From Streptomyces humicola (GTDB taxonomy: Bacteria; Actinomycetota; Actinomycetes; Streptomycetales; Streptomycetaceae), in contig NZ_JANFNG010000025.1 of assembly GCF_024436035.1 (NCBI RefSeq), positions 26,045 through 90,044 of the forward strand: DNA of 64,000 bases, given 5' to 3'. The notes beneath the pieces were generated by a model. It had not been told where the DNA came from, did not search any database, and saw only the letters and a program-made list of their open reading frames with translations. A program made the position numbers and the translations under genes. The stretch's first letter is position 1. Each line of letters starts with the position of its first letter. Shown one piece after another: positions 16,590 through 26,099 of the stretch.

Positions 16590-16644
16590 CGGCGAAAGCC
16601 GCGTCTTCCGCCTCGCGGGCGGAGACGCTCACGAAGGAGATGCA

Positions 16645-17661
16645 GTGACCGATCAGACCGATCAGACCGATCAGGCCCGGGCCGGGCAATCCGCCGGGAC
16701 CCGGCCGCTGGGGGAGCGGCGCAGCTGGCCGCGCTCCTTCGCCGACCGGCTCACCGACCCGCTGCCCGGCTTCGGTGACCTCATCCGGGTCGGCCGCCAC
16801 GGTGGCTTCCACCCGAGCCGCCAGGACCGTGCCACGGACATCCCCCAGCTCCCCTTCGCCCCGGAGCCGCTGCCGGAGGTGGACAAGGAGACCATCGCCG
16901 TCAGCTGGGCCGGGCACGCCAGCTGGGTGGTGCGCATCGGCGGCCTCACCGTCCTGACCGACCCCGTCTGGTCCCGCCGCATCCTCGGCACCCCGCCACG
17001 CATCACACCCGTCGGCATTCCCTGGCATGCCCTGCCGCCCGCGGACGCGGTGGTCGTCAGCCACAACCACTACGACCACCTCGACGCACCGACGCTGCGC
17101 CGCCTGCCGCGCGCCACCCCGCTCTTCGTCCCGGCCGGGCTCGCCCGGTGGTGCCGGCGGCGCGGATTCACCCGCGTCACCGAGCTCGACTGGTGGGAAG
17201 CGGCCGAATTCGGCGGCGTGCGCTTCGACTTCGTCCCCGCACACCACTGGAGCCGGCGCACCCTGGCCGACACCTGCCGTTCCCTGTGGGGCGGCTGGGT
17301 GATGCGGGATGTCGCCGGGCAGTGCGTCTACTTCGCGGGCGACACCGGATACGGGCGCTGGTTCACCGAGATCGGCCGCCGCCACCCCGGGCTCGACATC
17401 GCGCTGCTGCCCATCGGCGCCTACGCGCCGCGCCGGCTGCTGCGTACCGTGCACACCGATCCGGAGGAGGCGGTCCAGGCGTGTATGGACGTCGGCGCGC
17501 GCATCATGGCACCGATGCACTGGGCCGCTTTTCTCCTGTCGTCGGAGCCGCCGCTGCAGCCGCTCACCCGGGTTCGCGCAGCGTGGCAGGCCACCGGCCG
17601 CCCGCGCGATCAGCTGTGGGACCTGCCAGTGGGCGGCTCGCGGGTGCTCGACACCCGTTGA
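16645..17661 (+). CDS. MBL-fold metallohydrolase (NAPE-PLD/UlaG-like)
   Basis: GTG 16645 follows AAGGAG. The 338-residue protein has the metallo-beta-lactamase metal motif SHNHYDHLD, upstream VSWAGHASW with LTDPVW, then PAHHW, YFAGDTGY and PMHWAAF supplying further ligands. This arrangement, with an N-terminal extension, resembles N-acylphosphatidylethanolamine phospholipase D-like and UlaG-like hydrolases. The N-terminus encodes a short TDQ triplet repeat from a nine-base DNA repeat. No signal peptide is seen. The substrate is unknown. Confidence 0.9.
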   Translation: MTDQTDQTDQARAGQSAGTRPLGERRSWPRSFADRLTDPLPGFGDLIRVGRHGGFHPSRQDRATDIPQLPFAPEPLPEVDKETIAVSWAGHASWVVRIGGLTVLTDPVWSRRILGTPPRITPVGIPWHALPPADAVVVSHNHYDHLDAPTLRRLPRATPLFVPAGLARWCRRRGFTRVTELDWWEAAEFGGVRFDFVPAHHWSRRTLADTCRSLWGGWVMRDVAGQCVYFAGDTGYGRWFTEIGRRHPGLDIALLPIGAYAPRRLLRTVHTDPEEAVQACMDVGARIMAPMHWAAFLLSSEPPLQPLTRVRAAWQATGRPRDQLWDLPVGGSRVLDTR

Positions 17662-17699
17662 GCGCCGGTGGATCACGCCGTTGGTGTGATCCACGGCGC
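17662..17699. terminator. Hairpin terminator after MBL gene
   Basis: GCGCC plus GTGGATCAC pair with GTGATCCAC plus GGCGC (one bulged base) immediately after the TGA, with a nine-base loop. Confidence 0.75.
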
Positions 17700-17846
17700 A
17701 CGTGTGGTTCGCGTGACCTTCTTGTGGTGAATATGTGACTGCCAGTACAACTAGGCTACTTCGACCGGCCTGTGGGGGCTTCTCGTGCGAGCCACGCGTG
17801 TCACCGACCCGGGCGACGAGATCCGACACGACCCGAGGCGGTCCGC

Positions 17847-18254
17847 ATGACCACACCGTCGTCTCCGCCTGACGATTCTTCGGCCCTCCCCGACGACGTC
17901 TGGGAGAAGTTCCAGCACGATTCCGAGTCGGCCATCAGGAAGACCGCCCCGAAGGAGCCGTCCGCCCGCGCCCGCATGGTGACCCGCAGACTGCGGGAGC
18001 AGGGTCCGGCCGAGCCCGTCGGGTGGCGCACCGGATCGGCATGGGACGAGATGGAGGCGCCGGAACGCCCCGCACACAGCCGCCTGTGGCAGATGACCCG
18101 GTCGTTGCTGATCGTGATCGCGGTGGGCGCGATCGTCCTGTTCGCCCTCGACCCGTCCGGTGCCATGTCGCTGCTGCGCGACAAGGACGGCGGACCGCCC
18201 GCCACGGCGACGTCGGCGCCCCGGGCTGTCGAGCCGACGACCACGACCCGGTGA
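17847..18254 (+). CDS. Small single-pass membrane protein, unknown function
   Basis: ATG 17847 is preferred over an upstream in-frame start because GAGGCGG lies ahead of it and the extra residues look random. The 135-residue protein has a charged cytoplasmic N-terminal region containing DDVWEKFQHDSESAIRKTAP and ARMVTRRLREQ, one hydrophobic segment LLIVIAVGAIVLFAL around residues 88-103, and a short Thr/Pro-rich outer tail. No enzymatic motif is visible. It precedes efeO by 85 bases on the same strand and might be co-transcribed, but nothing links it to iron uptake. Confidence 0.75.
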   Translation: MTTPSSPPDDSSALPDDVWEKFQHDSESAIRKTAPKEPSARARMVTRRLREQGPAEPVGWRTGSAWDEMEAPERPAHSRLWQMTRSLLIVIAVGAIVLFALDPSGAMSLLRDKDGGPPATATSAPRAVEPTTTTR

Positions 18255-18339
18255 CGCGGGGTTCCGCGCCAGTGAACTCCGGACGAATTCACGGTTCCAC
18301 GGCCTAGGGTGGGTGTCCGGAGCCGCTTCGCTCCCTACG

Positions 18340-19566
18340 ATGAGCGGCGTGATGATCCGCCCGCGAATACCCCGCAGCCGCCGTGTGCTGCTGGCCGCCG
18401 GGGGAGGCGTGCTCGCCGCGGGAACGGTGGCCGCGGCCGTGCTCGTACCGTCCGGGGCACGCAACGGCGCCGCCGCACAGGGCCCGTCCGACGGGCTGCC
18501 GCACACCGCAGTCCAGATCTCCGCCTCGATGTGCGGTGACGGATGGTTGCGGCCGCACGGCGGACTGCAGGTCTTCGACGTGCGCAACTTCTCCGATTCG
18601 CCCGCCGAGGTCGATCTGACCGACGCGGCCACCGGCAAGGTCTTCGGCGAGATCGAGGGCCTCGCCCCGGGCACCACACGGCCGCTCCAGGTCACCCTCG
18701 GCAACGGCTCCTACGCCTTCAAGTGCATCCCGGACGACGCCGACGCGGTCACCGGCACCACGGTCACCATCAGCGGCTCGCAAGCCGTCTCCGGCCCGGC
18801 CGCGCTGCCCGTCACCCTCCAGGACCTCATCCCGCCCGCCATCTCCTACCAGAAGTGGATCGGTGACCGGATGGCCGATCTGGCGGCGAAGGTCGGAGCG
18901 CTCAAGTCGGCGATCGACAGCGGTGATCTGGCCGCCGCCCGCAGCGCGTGGCTGCCCGCGCACCTGGTCTACGAGCGGATGGGCGCCGCCTACGGCACCT
19001 TCGGGGACGCCGACAAGGCGATCAACGGCACCACTGCTGGGCTCGCGGGCGGCACAGGCGACCCGCACTTCACCGGCTTCCACCGCATCGAGTACGGGCT
19101 GTGGCACGGGCAGTCTGCGTCCCAACTGCGCGGCCCGGCCGCTCAGTTGGCCGACGACATCAGCCAACTGCGTGCGTCATGGGCCCAGGCCCGTATGGAC
19201 CCGGGCGACCTGGGACTGCGCGCTCACGAAATCCTGGAGAACACCCTGCAGTTCGAGCTGACCGGCCGCACCGACTACGGCAGCGGCAGCAATCTCGCCA
19301 CGGCCCGCGCCAACCTCGACGGCACCCGCACCGTCCTGGCCTATCTGCGCCCGCTGCTCACCTCCCGCGACCCCGCACTGCCGCAACTCGAGGCCCAGTT
19401 GGACCGGCTGCAGCACACACTCGACTCCTTCGACACCCCCTCCGGCTGGACACCGTTCGACAAGCTCACCCTCGACCAGCGCGAACGCGTCGACGCGGAC
19501 CTCTCGGAATCGGTCGAACAGCTCGCCCAGGTCGCGGCGGTCTTCGATGTACGGAGGACATCGTGA
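18340..19566 (+). CDS. efeO: EfeO-type iron uptake lipoprotein/periplasmic component
   Basis: The 408-residue product has an N-terminal twin-Arg-containing hydrophobic export signal ([16 protein letters not shown]), a cupredoxin-like domain (about 45-150, [10 protein letters not shown] onward) and an imelysin/M75 domain (about 160-405) with the HxxE iron motif [10 protein letters not shown]. In EfeUOB systems EfeO captures iron outside the membrane for EfeB and the permease EfeU. ATG 18340 or 18352 could be the start; the ribosome-binding site is unclear. The stop overlaps the efeB start. EfeU is not adjacent. Confidence 0.88.
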   Translation: MSGVMIRPRIPRSRRVLLAAGGGVLAAGTVAAAVLVPSGARNGAAAQGPSDGLPHTAVQISASMCGDGWLRPHGGLQVFDVRNFSDSPAEVDLTDAATGKVFGEIEGLAPGTTRPLQVTLGNGSYAFKCIPDDADAVTGTTVTISGSQAVSGPAALPVTLQDLIPPAISYQKWIGDRMADLAAKVGALKSAIDSGDLAAARSAWLPAHLVYERMGAAYGTFGDADKAINGTTAGLAGGTGDPHFTGFHRIEYGLWHGQSASQLRGPAAQLADDISQLRASWAQARMDPGDLGLRAHEILENTLQFELTGRTDYGSGSNLATARANLDGTRTVLAYLRPLLTSRDPALPQLEAQLDRLQHTLDSFDTPSGWTPFDKLTLDQRERVDADLSESVEQLAQVAAVFDVRRTS

Positions 19567-20915
19567 GCGACGCGCACGCGGCCGCCGGGTCGCAGTCGGA
19601 GTCGATGCCGGCGGTTTCGCCGGGTGGGCGGAGAAGCGAACGGGACGGCGCGGTGAGCGACGCACGCCCTGCACGTGACGCACGCGTCGCACGTCGTTGG
19701 GTGCTGCGTGGGGCCGCCGCGGCCGGGGTCGGGGGCGCGGCCGCCGCGGGGCTGGTGCGCGCCGACGCCGCGCGGGCGAGCACCGGCGCGCAGGAAACCC
19801 CGGCCGCCCCGGCCACGTCCGTCCCGTTCCACGGCACGCACCAGGCGGGCATCATCACCCCCGCCCCGCCCAGCTGCGTCAGCCTCGCGCTCGACGTGAT
19901 GGCCGAGAGCCGTGCGGAACTCACCGACCTGCTGCGCACCGTCACCGACCGGGCCCGTTTCCTCACCGCGGGCGGGACCCCGCCGCCGCTCGGCATCACC
20001 GCGCCGCCCCCCGACTCCGGCACGCTCGGCCCGCAGGTTCCCGCCGACGGGCTCACCGTCACCCTCGGAGTGGGCGCCTCCCTTTTCGACGACCGGTTCG
20101 GGCTCGCGAAACGCAAGCCGCTGCGGCTGCGTCAGATGGAGCAATTCCCCAACGACGATCTCGACCCTGCCTGGTGCCACGGCGATCTGAGCCTGCAGCT
20201 GTGCGCCGACGCCCCCGACACGGTGCTGCACGCGCTGCGCGACATCGCCCGCAACACCCGTGGCGGGGCACAGATCCGCTGGCGCATGGACGGTTTCGTC
20301 AGCCCGCCGCGCCCGTCCGGCACCCCGCGCAACCACATGGGCTTCAAGGACGGCACCGCCAACCCCGACACCTCCGATGCCCGCGAGATGGACCGCCTGG
20401 TGTGGGTGGGAGCGGGGTCCGGCGAGCCGGCGTGGACGGCGGGCGGCAGCTACCAGGTCATCAGGCTGATCCGGATGCTGGTGGAGTTCTGGGACCGGGT
20501 CTCCATCACCGAGCAGGAGCGGATGTTCGGCCGCAGGCGCGACACGGGCGCTCCGCTCGACGGCAACCGGGAGAGCGACGCGCCGAAGTACGCGCAGGAC
20601 CCCAAGGGCGACGTCATCCCGCTGGACAGCCACATCAGGCTGGCCAATCCGCGCACCGCGGCCACGGCCGACCAGCGGATCCTGCGTCGGGCGTACAACT
20701 ACGACCGTGGCATGGACTCGAACGGCAATCTCGACATGGGGCTGGTGTTCTGCTGCTACCAGCAGGATCTCGACCGTCAGTTCACCACCGTGCAGGGGCG
20801 GCTGGTCAACGAGCCTCTGGTGGACTATGTGACGCCCTTCGGCGGCGGTTACTTCTTCGCACTGCCAGGCGTACGGGACACGGGAGACTGGCTGGGCAGG
20901 TCCTTGCTTCAGTGA
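19563..20915 (+). CDS. efeB: EfeB-type deferrochelatase/peroxidase (Dyp family), Tat-exported
   Basis: GTG 19563 overlaps the efeO stop (GTGA). The 450-residue protein has a long N-terminus with a Tat-like signal [13 protein letters not shown] near residue 45, then the Dyp-peroxidase core: GFKDGTANP (the GxxDG motif with the catalytic Asp), [10 protein letters not shown] carrying the proximal haem His, and RRAYNYD with the distal Arg. EfeB oxidises ferrous iron or removes iron from haem. An internal GTG at 19653 is an alternative start that would still keep the Tat signal. No downstream efeU follows; the next gene encodes a phosphatase. Confidence 0.92.
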   Translation: MSDAHAAAGSQSESMPAVSPGGRRSERDGAVSDARPARDARVARRWVLRGAAAAGVGGAAAAGLVRADAARASTGAQETPAAPATSVPFHGTHQAGIITPAPPSCVSLALDVMAESRAELTDLLRTVTDRARFLTAGGTPPPLGITAPPPDSGTLGPQVPADGLTVTLGVGASLFDDRFGLAKRKPLRLRQMEQFPNDDLDPAWCHGDLSLQLCADAPDTVLHALRDIARNTRGGAQIRWRMDGFVSPPRPSGTPRNHMGFKDGTANPDTSDAREMDRLVWVGAGSGEPAWTAGGSYQVIRLIRMLVEFWDRVSITEQERMFGRRRDTGAPLDGNRESDAPKYAQDPKGDVIPLDSHIRLANPRTAATADQRILRRAYNYDRGMDSNGNLDMGLVFCCYQQDLDRQFTTVQGRLVNEPLVDYVTPFGGGYFFALPGVRDTGDWLGRSLLQ

Positions 20916-20951
20916 CAGGAACAGGACAAAGTTGTGAGCTTCCGGGGAGTT

Positions 20952-20990
20952 TCTCATCGGGAGTTCACTTTTCGGCAACCGCAGTTCATC
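20952..20990 (+). promoter_or_regulatory. Candidate PHO box upstream of wall-anchored phosphatase
   Basis: TCA triplets stand at 20954, 20965 and 20986 within TCTCATCGGGA, GTTCACTTTTC and GTTCATCCCGA. The first two units are spaced by exactly 11 bases, the periodicity of Streptomyces PhoP direct-repeat sites (consensus GTTCA followed by pyrimidines). The third unit is off by one base. The location 80 bases before a phosphatase gene supports phosphate control. Confidence 0.45.
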
Positions 20991-21068
20991 CCGACTGCCG
21001 CAAGGAGCAACGAACATCACGCCCGGACTGAAGCACGCGAGCATCGCTCAGTAGTGGAGGACACAAGC

Positions 21069-22931
21069 ATGGTCGGCAGAGGCATATCGGCGGGCGCCCG
21101 GCGCCGGGCGATGCGGTGGGGGGCGCTGGCCGGAGCCGTGGCGCTGGCCGCCGCGAGCGGCACGGTGTCCGCGGCCGCGGCGTCCGCTCCCGCGTATCAC
21201 GGCGCGCCCACCGCCACCCCCGTGAAGCACCTTGTGGTGATCTACGACGAGAACGTCTCGTTCGACCACTACTTCGCGACGTACCCGCAGGCGGCAAACA
21301 CCGACGGGACGCCGTTCACGCCGGCGAAGAACACACCGAAGGTCAACAACCTGGCGAGCGCGGGCCTGCTCAAGCAGAACCCGAACCAGTACACGCCCTC
21401 CCGGCTCAGCTCGTCCCAGGCGATGACCTGCGACCAGAACCACAACTACTCGCCCGAGCAGTACGCCTACGACGGCGGCAAGGCCGACCAGTTCGTCCAG
21501 GACACCGAGACGAGCAAGTGCTCGGGCAACCTTTACGGCGAGCCGGGCCTGTCGATGGACTACTACGACGGCAACACCGTCACCGGGCTGTGGAACTACG
21601 CCCAGCACTACGCGATGAGCGACAACTCCTTCGCCTCGGGCTACGGTCCCTCGACCCCCGGAGCGCTGGAGCTGGTCTCCGGCCAGACCCACGGCGTGAT
21701 CTCGGTCGATCCCTCCTCCGGCACCGAGAACCCCAAGCAGACCGCGACCCCGGACCCGTACACCGTGGCCTCGCCGAACGCCAAGGGCGTCGGCACGGTG
21801 ATAGACGACCCGGACCCGGCGTTCGACGACTGCGCCGACTCCGACCACACCAGCAAGAACGCCCTCGCCGAGCTCAGCGGCAAGAACATCGGCGACCTGC
21901 TCAACGCCAAGGGCGTCACCTGGGGCTGGTTCCAGGGCGGCTTCGCACCCAGCACCCCGTGGAACGGGAAGCAGGGCTCGTACGCCCAGTGCAAGGGCGA
22001 CACGCACACCAACGTCGGCGGTGCGGCGGTCGAGGACTACAGCCCGCACCACGACCCGTTCGAGTACTACAAGTCCACCGCCAACCCGCACCACCTGCTG
22101 CCGAAGAGCATCAACGAGATCGGCCACAACGGGCAGGCCAACCACCAGTACGACCTCAGCGCCTTCGATGCCGTGGTCAAGGCGGGCAAGCTCCCCGCGG
22201 TCAGCTTCCTCAAGGCCGCCGAATACCAGGACGGGCACGCCGGCTACTCCGACCCGACCGACGAGCAGCACTTCCTCGTCAAGGAGATCAACGAGATCCA
22301 GCAGTCGCCGCAGTGGAAGGACACCGCGGTCGTCGTCGCCTACGACGACTCCGACGGCTGGTACGACCACGCGTACGCGCAGCCGCTGAACGGCTCGAAG
22401 GACTCCACCAAGGCCTCCGACGGCAACGCCACCGACAGCCCGGCCTGCCAGGCGGGCCCCGCCCCGATCGGTGGCTACGAGGACCGCTGCGGCCCCGGGC
22501 CGCGGCTGCCGCTGCTGGTGATCTCCCCGTACAGCAAGGTCAACTCCGTCGACCACGCGCCTGTCGAGCAAGCCTCGATCACCCGGTTCATCGAGAACAA
22601 CTGGCGGACGGGCTCGATCGGTGACGCCTCGTTCGACCGGCGGGCGGGCTCGCTGAACGGCCTGTTCGACTTCGGCCGCCCGCATGACCAGCAGGTGCTT
22701 ATGAACAGCAACGGCTCGGTCGCCTCGGTCAAGCCCATCCCGACCGCACAGATGACCGCGGCCGACAACAGCGACACGAACGCACCCTCCACCGACGACC
22801 TGGCGACGCAGCAGCTGGCCGAGACCGGCTCGTCCTTCCCGGCGCTGCCGGTCGGCCTCGGCGCGGGCGCGGTCGTCGTCGTCGGCGCGGGCCTCGCGTA
22901 CACGGTCCACCGCCGCCGCTCGGTGGCCTGA
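21069..22931 (+). CDS. Secreted phosphoesterase/acid phosphatase with LAXTG cell-wall anchor
   Basis: ATG 21069 follows GGAGG. The 620-residue protein has a basic signal region and cleavage near SAAAA, then the phosphoesterase (phospholipase C/acid phosphatase) signature VVIYDENVSFDHYFATYP and later LPLLVISPYSK with FIENNW. The C-terminus is LAETG, a hydrophobic helix (GLGAGAVVVVGAGLAY) and HRRRSVA, the arrangement cleaved by class E sortases in Streptomyces. It is thus probably covalently attached to peptidoglycan and scavenges phosphate from esters. The upstream PHO-like repeats fit that role. A perfect hairpin follows the gene. Confidence 0.9.
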   Translation: MVGRGISAGARRRAMRWGALAGAVALAAASGTVSAAAASAPAYHGAPTATPVKHLVVIYDENVSFDHYFATYPQAANTDGTPFTPAKNTPKVNNLASAGLLKQNPNQYTPSRLSSSQAMTCDQNHNYSPEQYAYDGGKADQFVQDTETSKCSGNLYGEPGLSMDYYDGNTVTGLWNYAQHYAMSDNSFASGYGPSTPGALELVSGQTHGVISVDPSSGTENPKQTATPDPYTVASPNAKGVGTVIDDPDPAFDDCADSDHTSKNALAELSGKNIGDLLNAKGVTWGWFQGGFAPSTPWNGKQGSYAQCKGDTHTNVGGAAVEDYSPHHDPFEYYKSTANPHHLLPKSINEIGHNGQANHQYDLSAFDAVVKAGKLPAVSFLKAAEYQDGHAGYSDPTDEQHFLVKEINEIQQSPQWKDTAVVVAYDDSDGWYDHAYAQPLNGSKDSTKASDGNATDSPACQAGPAPIGGYEDRCGPGPRLPLLVISPYSKVNSVDHAPVEQASITRFIENNWRTGSIGDASFDRRAGSLNGLFDFGRPHDQQVLMNSNGSVASVKPIPTAQMTAADNSDTNAPSTDDLATQQLAETGSSFPALPVGLGAGAVVVVGAGLAYTVHRRRSVA

Positions 22932-22947
22932 CCTGGACAACCGTTCT

Positions 22948-22981
22948 GAGGGGCGCACGGCTTGGCGGCCGTGCGCCCCTC
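22948..22981. terminator. Bidirectional hairpin terminator
   Basis: Perfect 14-base-pair arms GAGGGGCGCACGGC / GCCGTGCGCCCCTC with a six-base loop, between the convergent phosphatase and methyltransferase genes. Confidence 0.85.
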
Positions 22982-22994
22982 GGCGTGTCAGGGC

Positions 22995-23816
22995 TCAGGC
23001 GCGGCAGACGATCTCGCCGTGCAGAACGGTGAACCAGCCGTCCGGACAGGCCGACCACCCGCGCCAGGCGTCGGCGATGCGCTGCAGGTCCGCCTCGGTG
23101 GCGTAGCCGTCGCGCAGCGCCTGCCCGGCCATGGCCGAGGTGACGATCCGGTCGGCCCACATACCGCCCCAGTACGCGCGTTCCGCGTCATCGGCGTGGC
23201 ACCAGGTGCCCGCGGTGGCCGTGATGTCGGTGAACCCGGCGGCCCGGGCCCAGGAGAGCACACGACGGCCGGCGTCCGGCTCGCCGCCGTTGGCCCGGGC
23301 GCATTGCTGGTACAGAGCCATCCATTCGTCCAGCGCGGGCAGCTGCGGGTACCAGGTGAATCCGTGATAGTCGGACTCGCGCGCCGCTACGACACCGCCC
23401 GGCTTGCAGACGCGACGCATCTCGCGCAGCGCGCCGACCGGGTCGGCGACGTGCTGGAGCACCTGGTGGGCGTGGACGACGTCGAAGGTGTTGTCGGCGA
23501 AGTCCAGCCGGTGGACGTCGGCGACGGCGAACTCGACGTTGTCCAGGCCGCGTTCGCGAGCCACCTGCCCGGCCGCCGCCAGCACCTCGGCGGATGTGTC
23601 GACCGCCGTGACCCGGCCGGCGGGTGAGACCCGCTCGGCCAGGTCGGCGGTGATCGTCCCCGGCCCGCAGCCGACGTCCAGCAGGGTCGTGCCCGGCTCG
23701 ATGTACGGCAGCAGATACGCCGCGGAGTTCTCGGCGGTGCGCCAGCGGTGTGAGCGCAGCACCGTCTCGTGGTGGCCGTGTGTGTACGTCGTTGTCCGAG
23801 CCTGCGAATCGGGCAT
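22995..23816 (-). CDS. Class I SAM-dependent methyltransferase
   Basis: ATG 23816 follows GGGAGG; a start 20 codons upstream is less likely. The 273-residue protein has LLDVGCGPGTITADLA (SAM motif I, about residues 46-61), VTAVDTS (motif II acidic), DNTFDVVHAHQVLQHV (motif IV) and GGVVAARESDYHGF after it. It belongs to the UbiE/Methyltransf_11-25 group, with the closest look to small-molecule methyltransferases. No genomic partner hints at a substrate. Confidence 0.9.
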   Translation of the reverse strand: MPDSQARTTTYTHGHHETVLRSHRWRTAENSAAYLLPYIEPGTTLLDVGCGPGTITADLAERVSPAGRVTAVDTSAEVLAAAGQVARERGLDNVEFAVADVHRLDFADNTFDVVHAHQVLQHVADPVGALREMRRVCKPGGVVAARESDYHGFTWYPQLPALDEWMALYQQCARANGGEPDAGRRVLSWARAAGFTDITATAGTWCHADDAERAYWGGMWADRIVTSAMAGQALRDGYATEADLQRIADAWRGWSACPDGWFTVLHGEIVCRA

Positions 23817-23928
23817 CGCGGTTCCCTCCCGGTGAGCGTCCTGGTGGACCTCTGATCGTCGCGCCGGTATGTGCACCGTACGCGCAGTCTCACTTTTCGG
23901 GAATCGCGTATCGCATGGTGGACGACGG

Positions 23929-24786
23929 TCAGTCGTCGGCGGGCTTGTACGCGTATACCGTCGTGGTGATCCTGCAGACGCCGGGCGAGATCACCTCCGC
24001 CCGCAACGTCTGCGTCCGCACGTCGTAGTCCACGCCCTCGGCCTCGAAGGTGCCCGAGCAGACGCTGCGCTGCGGCAGCTGCAGCAGCGTCGTCACGGCG
24101 CCCGTGACCGGCGTGCCGTCCAGCGCATGCGGGAGGTCCACCTGCAGCAGGTCCTTCGCCGCGTCGTCCGAGACGCAGACCAGCCGGGTGCCCGAGACGA
24201 AGTCGCAGCCCTGGATGTCGCTCACCGTGCGGTCGAGGGTGATCTGGCCGGCCTGCGGCAGGTTGCCGCCGGTGCGCGGCGTCGACGGGTTGAGCAGCGG
24301 CGCGGGAAAGACCTGCAGCCGGCTCTCGTCACCCCATTCGCCCGAGACCAGCCACTGGTCGTCGGGGGAGACGGTGGCGAAGGAGTTGTTGAGCATCTCG
24401 CCCTGGTCGAGCGGGTGGACGTACTCGTAGAGCTGCCCGCCGGGTGTGGTGACGGCGAACATCTTCGATGTCGCGCCGCTGCCGCCCTGGTAGGCGTCGA
24501 AGGTGTAGCCGCCGGCGATGTCGGGATCACCGACGTGGTTCCAGCCCTGCATGCGCAGCGACAGCGGGATGGAGGCGAGGCCGCGGTAGAGGATCGTTCC
24601 GTCGGCGCGGCTGGCCAGACCCTCGCCTCCGGTGAGGGAGTTGACGACGGAGCTCCCGGTCTCCGTCCAGCCGGCGGGCGCGTCGGGCGCCGCGCTCGCG
24701 GCCGTACCGGCCGTACTGGCTGCGGTGGCGGCGGTCAGGGCTAACGAGGCGAGCAGGCGCGCGGCACGGCGCGAAGCAGCAGTCAT
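23929..24786 (-). CDS. Secreted protein of unknown function, propeller-like
   Basis: ATG 24786 with AGGGGG upstream gives 285 residues. The N-terminus is a signal peptide (RRAARLLASLALTAATAAS, cleavage near ASAAP). The mature part is rich in short Gly/Asp turns such as SPDDQWLVSGEWGDES and GCDFVSGTRLVCVSDD, which look like repeated beta blades, and has four cysteines that could form two disulfides. No active-site motif is recognised. It could be an extracellular binding or scaffold protein. It shares its strand with the methyltransferase gene but is separated by 112 bases. Confidence 0.72.
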   Translation of the reverse strand: MTAASRRAARLLASLALTAATAASTAGTAASAAPDAPAGWTETGSSVVNSLTGGEGLASRADGTILYRGLASIPLSLRMQGWNHVGDPDIAGGYTFDAYQGGSGATSKMFAVTTPGGQLYEYVHPLDQGEMLNNSFATVSPDDQWLVSGEWGDESRLQVFPAPLLNPSTPRTGGNLPQAGQITLDRTVSDIQGCDFVSGTRLVCVSDDAAKDLLQVDLPHALDGTPVTGAVTTLLQLPQRSVCSGTFEAEGVDYDVRTQTLRAEVISPGVCRITTTVYAYKPADD

Positions 24787-24883
24787 GGTTCCCCCCTGGA
24801 TGGGTAGGTGGTGGTCGTACGTGAGCGTAGACCTCACCGCATGCGTTCCGGTGACGGAACCGGAACGGTGCCTCATCCGTCAC

Positions 24884-25360
24884 ATGGCCATGAAGAAGCG
24901 ACCCCTTGCCCCCACCGCCGCGGCCACCCTCGCCGCCGGCGCGCTCCTCACCGGAGTCTCCGGATGCGGTCACTCCACGACGGCCGGCAGCGCCGCGGGC
25001 CAGCCCGCGAGCCACGTCAGCCCGGGCCGGTCCATCGGCCCCGGCGGACCCATGCAGATGCCGACCGGCGGCCCCAAGACCTCCAAACAGCCGATCAACC
25101 AGCCGGTCACGCTCGCGGCGCAGGACCGTACGGTCACCGCCAAGGCCGTCGTCGGCGGATGCCGGACCGCCAAGCTCGTCTCCCAGGAGACGCTCACCGC
25201 TGTCACGCTCACGGTCGTCGTGACCAACAATCAGAAGCCCGGTGAGATGTGTTCCACGCTCGCCAAGATCGTCCCCGTGCAGACGACCCTGAAGGCACCG
25301 CTGGACTCCCGCAAGCTGATCGACGGCGCGACCGGCAAGCAGCTGCCCGCCCCTAAGTAG
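24884..25360 (+). CDS. Putative lipoprotein, unknown function
   Basis: The 158-residue product (or 156 from the ATG at 24890) starts MAMKKRP, followed by a hydrophobic stretch and the lipobox GVSGC, so it should be lipid-anchored at the outer membrane face. After a Gly/Pro-rich linker the mature domain contains TLAAQDRTVTAK, VTLTVVVTNNQKPGEMC and a second cysteine earlier in VVGGCRTAK, which could pair. The pattern suggests a small beta-sandwich. No known family was recognised. Confidence 0.7.
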   Translation: MAMKKRPLAPTAAATLAAGALLTGVSGCGHSTTAGSAAGQPASHVSPGRSIGPGGPMQMPTGGPKTSKQPINQPVTLAAQDRTVTAKAVVGGCRTAKLVSQETLTAVTLTVVVTNNQKPGEMCSTLAKIVPVQTTLKAPLDSRKLIDGATGKQLPAPK

Positions 25361-25395
25361 CCCTTGCGCAACAGCCTTTGCGCGCGCGTCGGCCG

Positions 25396-25941
25396 TCAGG
25401 GGCCGGCCGGGCCGACACTGGTCCGGCCGGTACCCTGGACGATCACCGTGTCGCCGAGACGCGTGAAGGCATAGAAGCGCCGTGCGTCCGCCGTGGACAG
25501 GTGGATGCAGCCATGGGAGGTGTCGGCCGTGCCGATTTGCGAGTCCCACGGCGCGGCATGGACGAAGACGCCGCCCGAGGTGAGCCGCACAGCCCAGTGG
25601 ACCGTCAGGTCGTAGTAGCTGGGACTGCTCCGGTCACAGGTGATGTGTGCGCTGCATGAGGTCATCTCGATGACCGCGTCCTTGCCGAGGACGTGGAAGG
25701 TGCCGGAGGGCGTGCGGAATCCGGGCTTCCCGAAGCCTACCGGGAAGGTCATCACCGTTCTGCCGTTGTCGGTGACGCGCATCGTGTGCGTCGTGGCGTC
25801 GATCGTCGTGACGTGACCGGTGGTGACCGGGTCGCTGCGGTACGTCGTTGCGGCGGTCGCCGTTGCCGAAGACGCAAGAACCGTGACGAGGGCGGCGCCT
25901 ATCGCGGTGCGCCCGATGGTTCGACGTCGCTGCCGTGCCAT
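25396..25941 (-). CDS. Secreted L,D-transpeptidase (YkuD domain)
   Basis: The 181-residue protein has a Sec-type signal (cleavage near ATATA) and a single YkuD domain. The catalytic motif is TSHGCIHLS with Cys nucleophile, preceded by FVHAAPWDSQIG carrying the paired His. No lipobox or Ig-like domain precedes the domain, so it is shorter than most actinobacterial Ldt enzymes. L,D-transpeptidases form 3-3 crosslinks in peptidoglycan outside the membrane. The gene is convergent with the lipoprotein gene. Confidence 0.9.
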   Translation of the reverse strand: MARQRRRTIGRTAIGAALVTVLASSATATAATTYRSDPVTTGHVTTIDATTHTMRVTDNGRTVMTFPVGFGKPGFRTPSGTFHVLGKDAVIEMTSCSAHITCDRSSPSYYDLTVHWAVRLTSGGVFVHAAPWDSQIGTADTSHGCIHLSTADARRFYAFTRLGDTVIVQGTGRTSVGPAGP

Positions 25942-26099
25942 CTGTGATCACCGTCCCGTGCTCCGAGGTCCCGTGCTCCGGGGCCAGGCGTTGATCTTTC
26001 CTCGATCAGCGTACGCGCGGCGCGGCCGTGCCGCCGCCCGGGCGACGGCACCGCGTGCGGTGACGGGCCCGGTGACCGGCCCGGCGACGGGTCCCGGGA

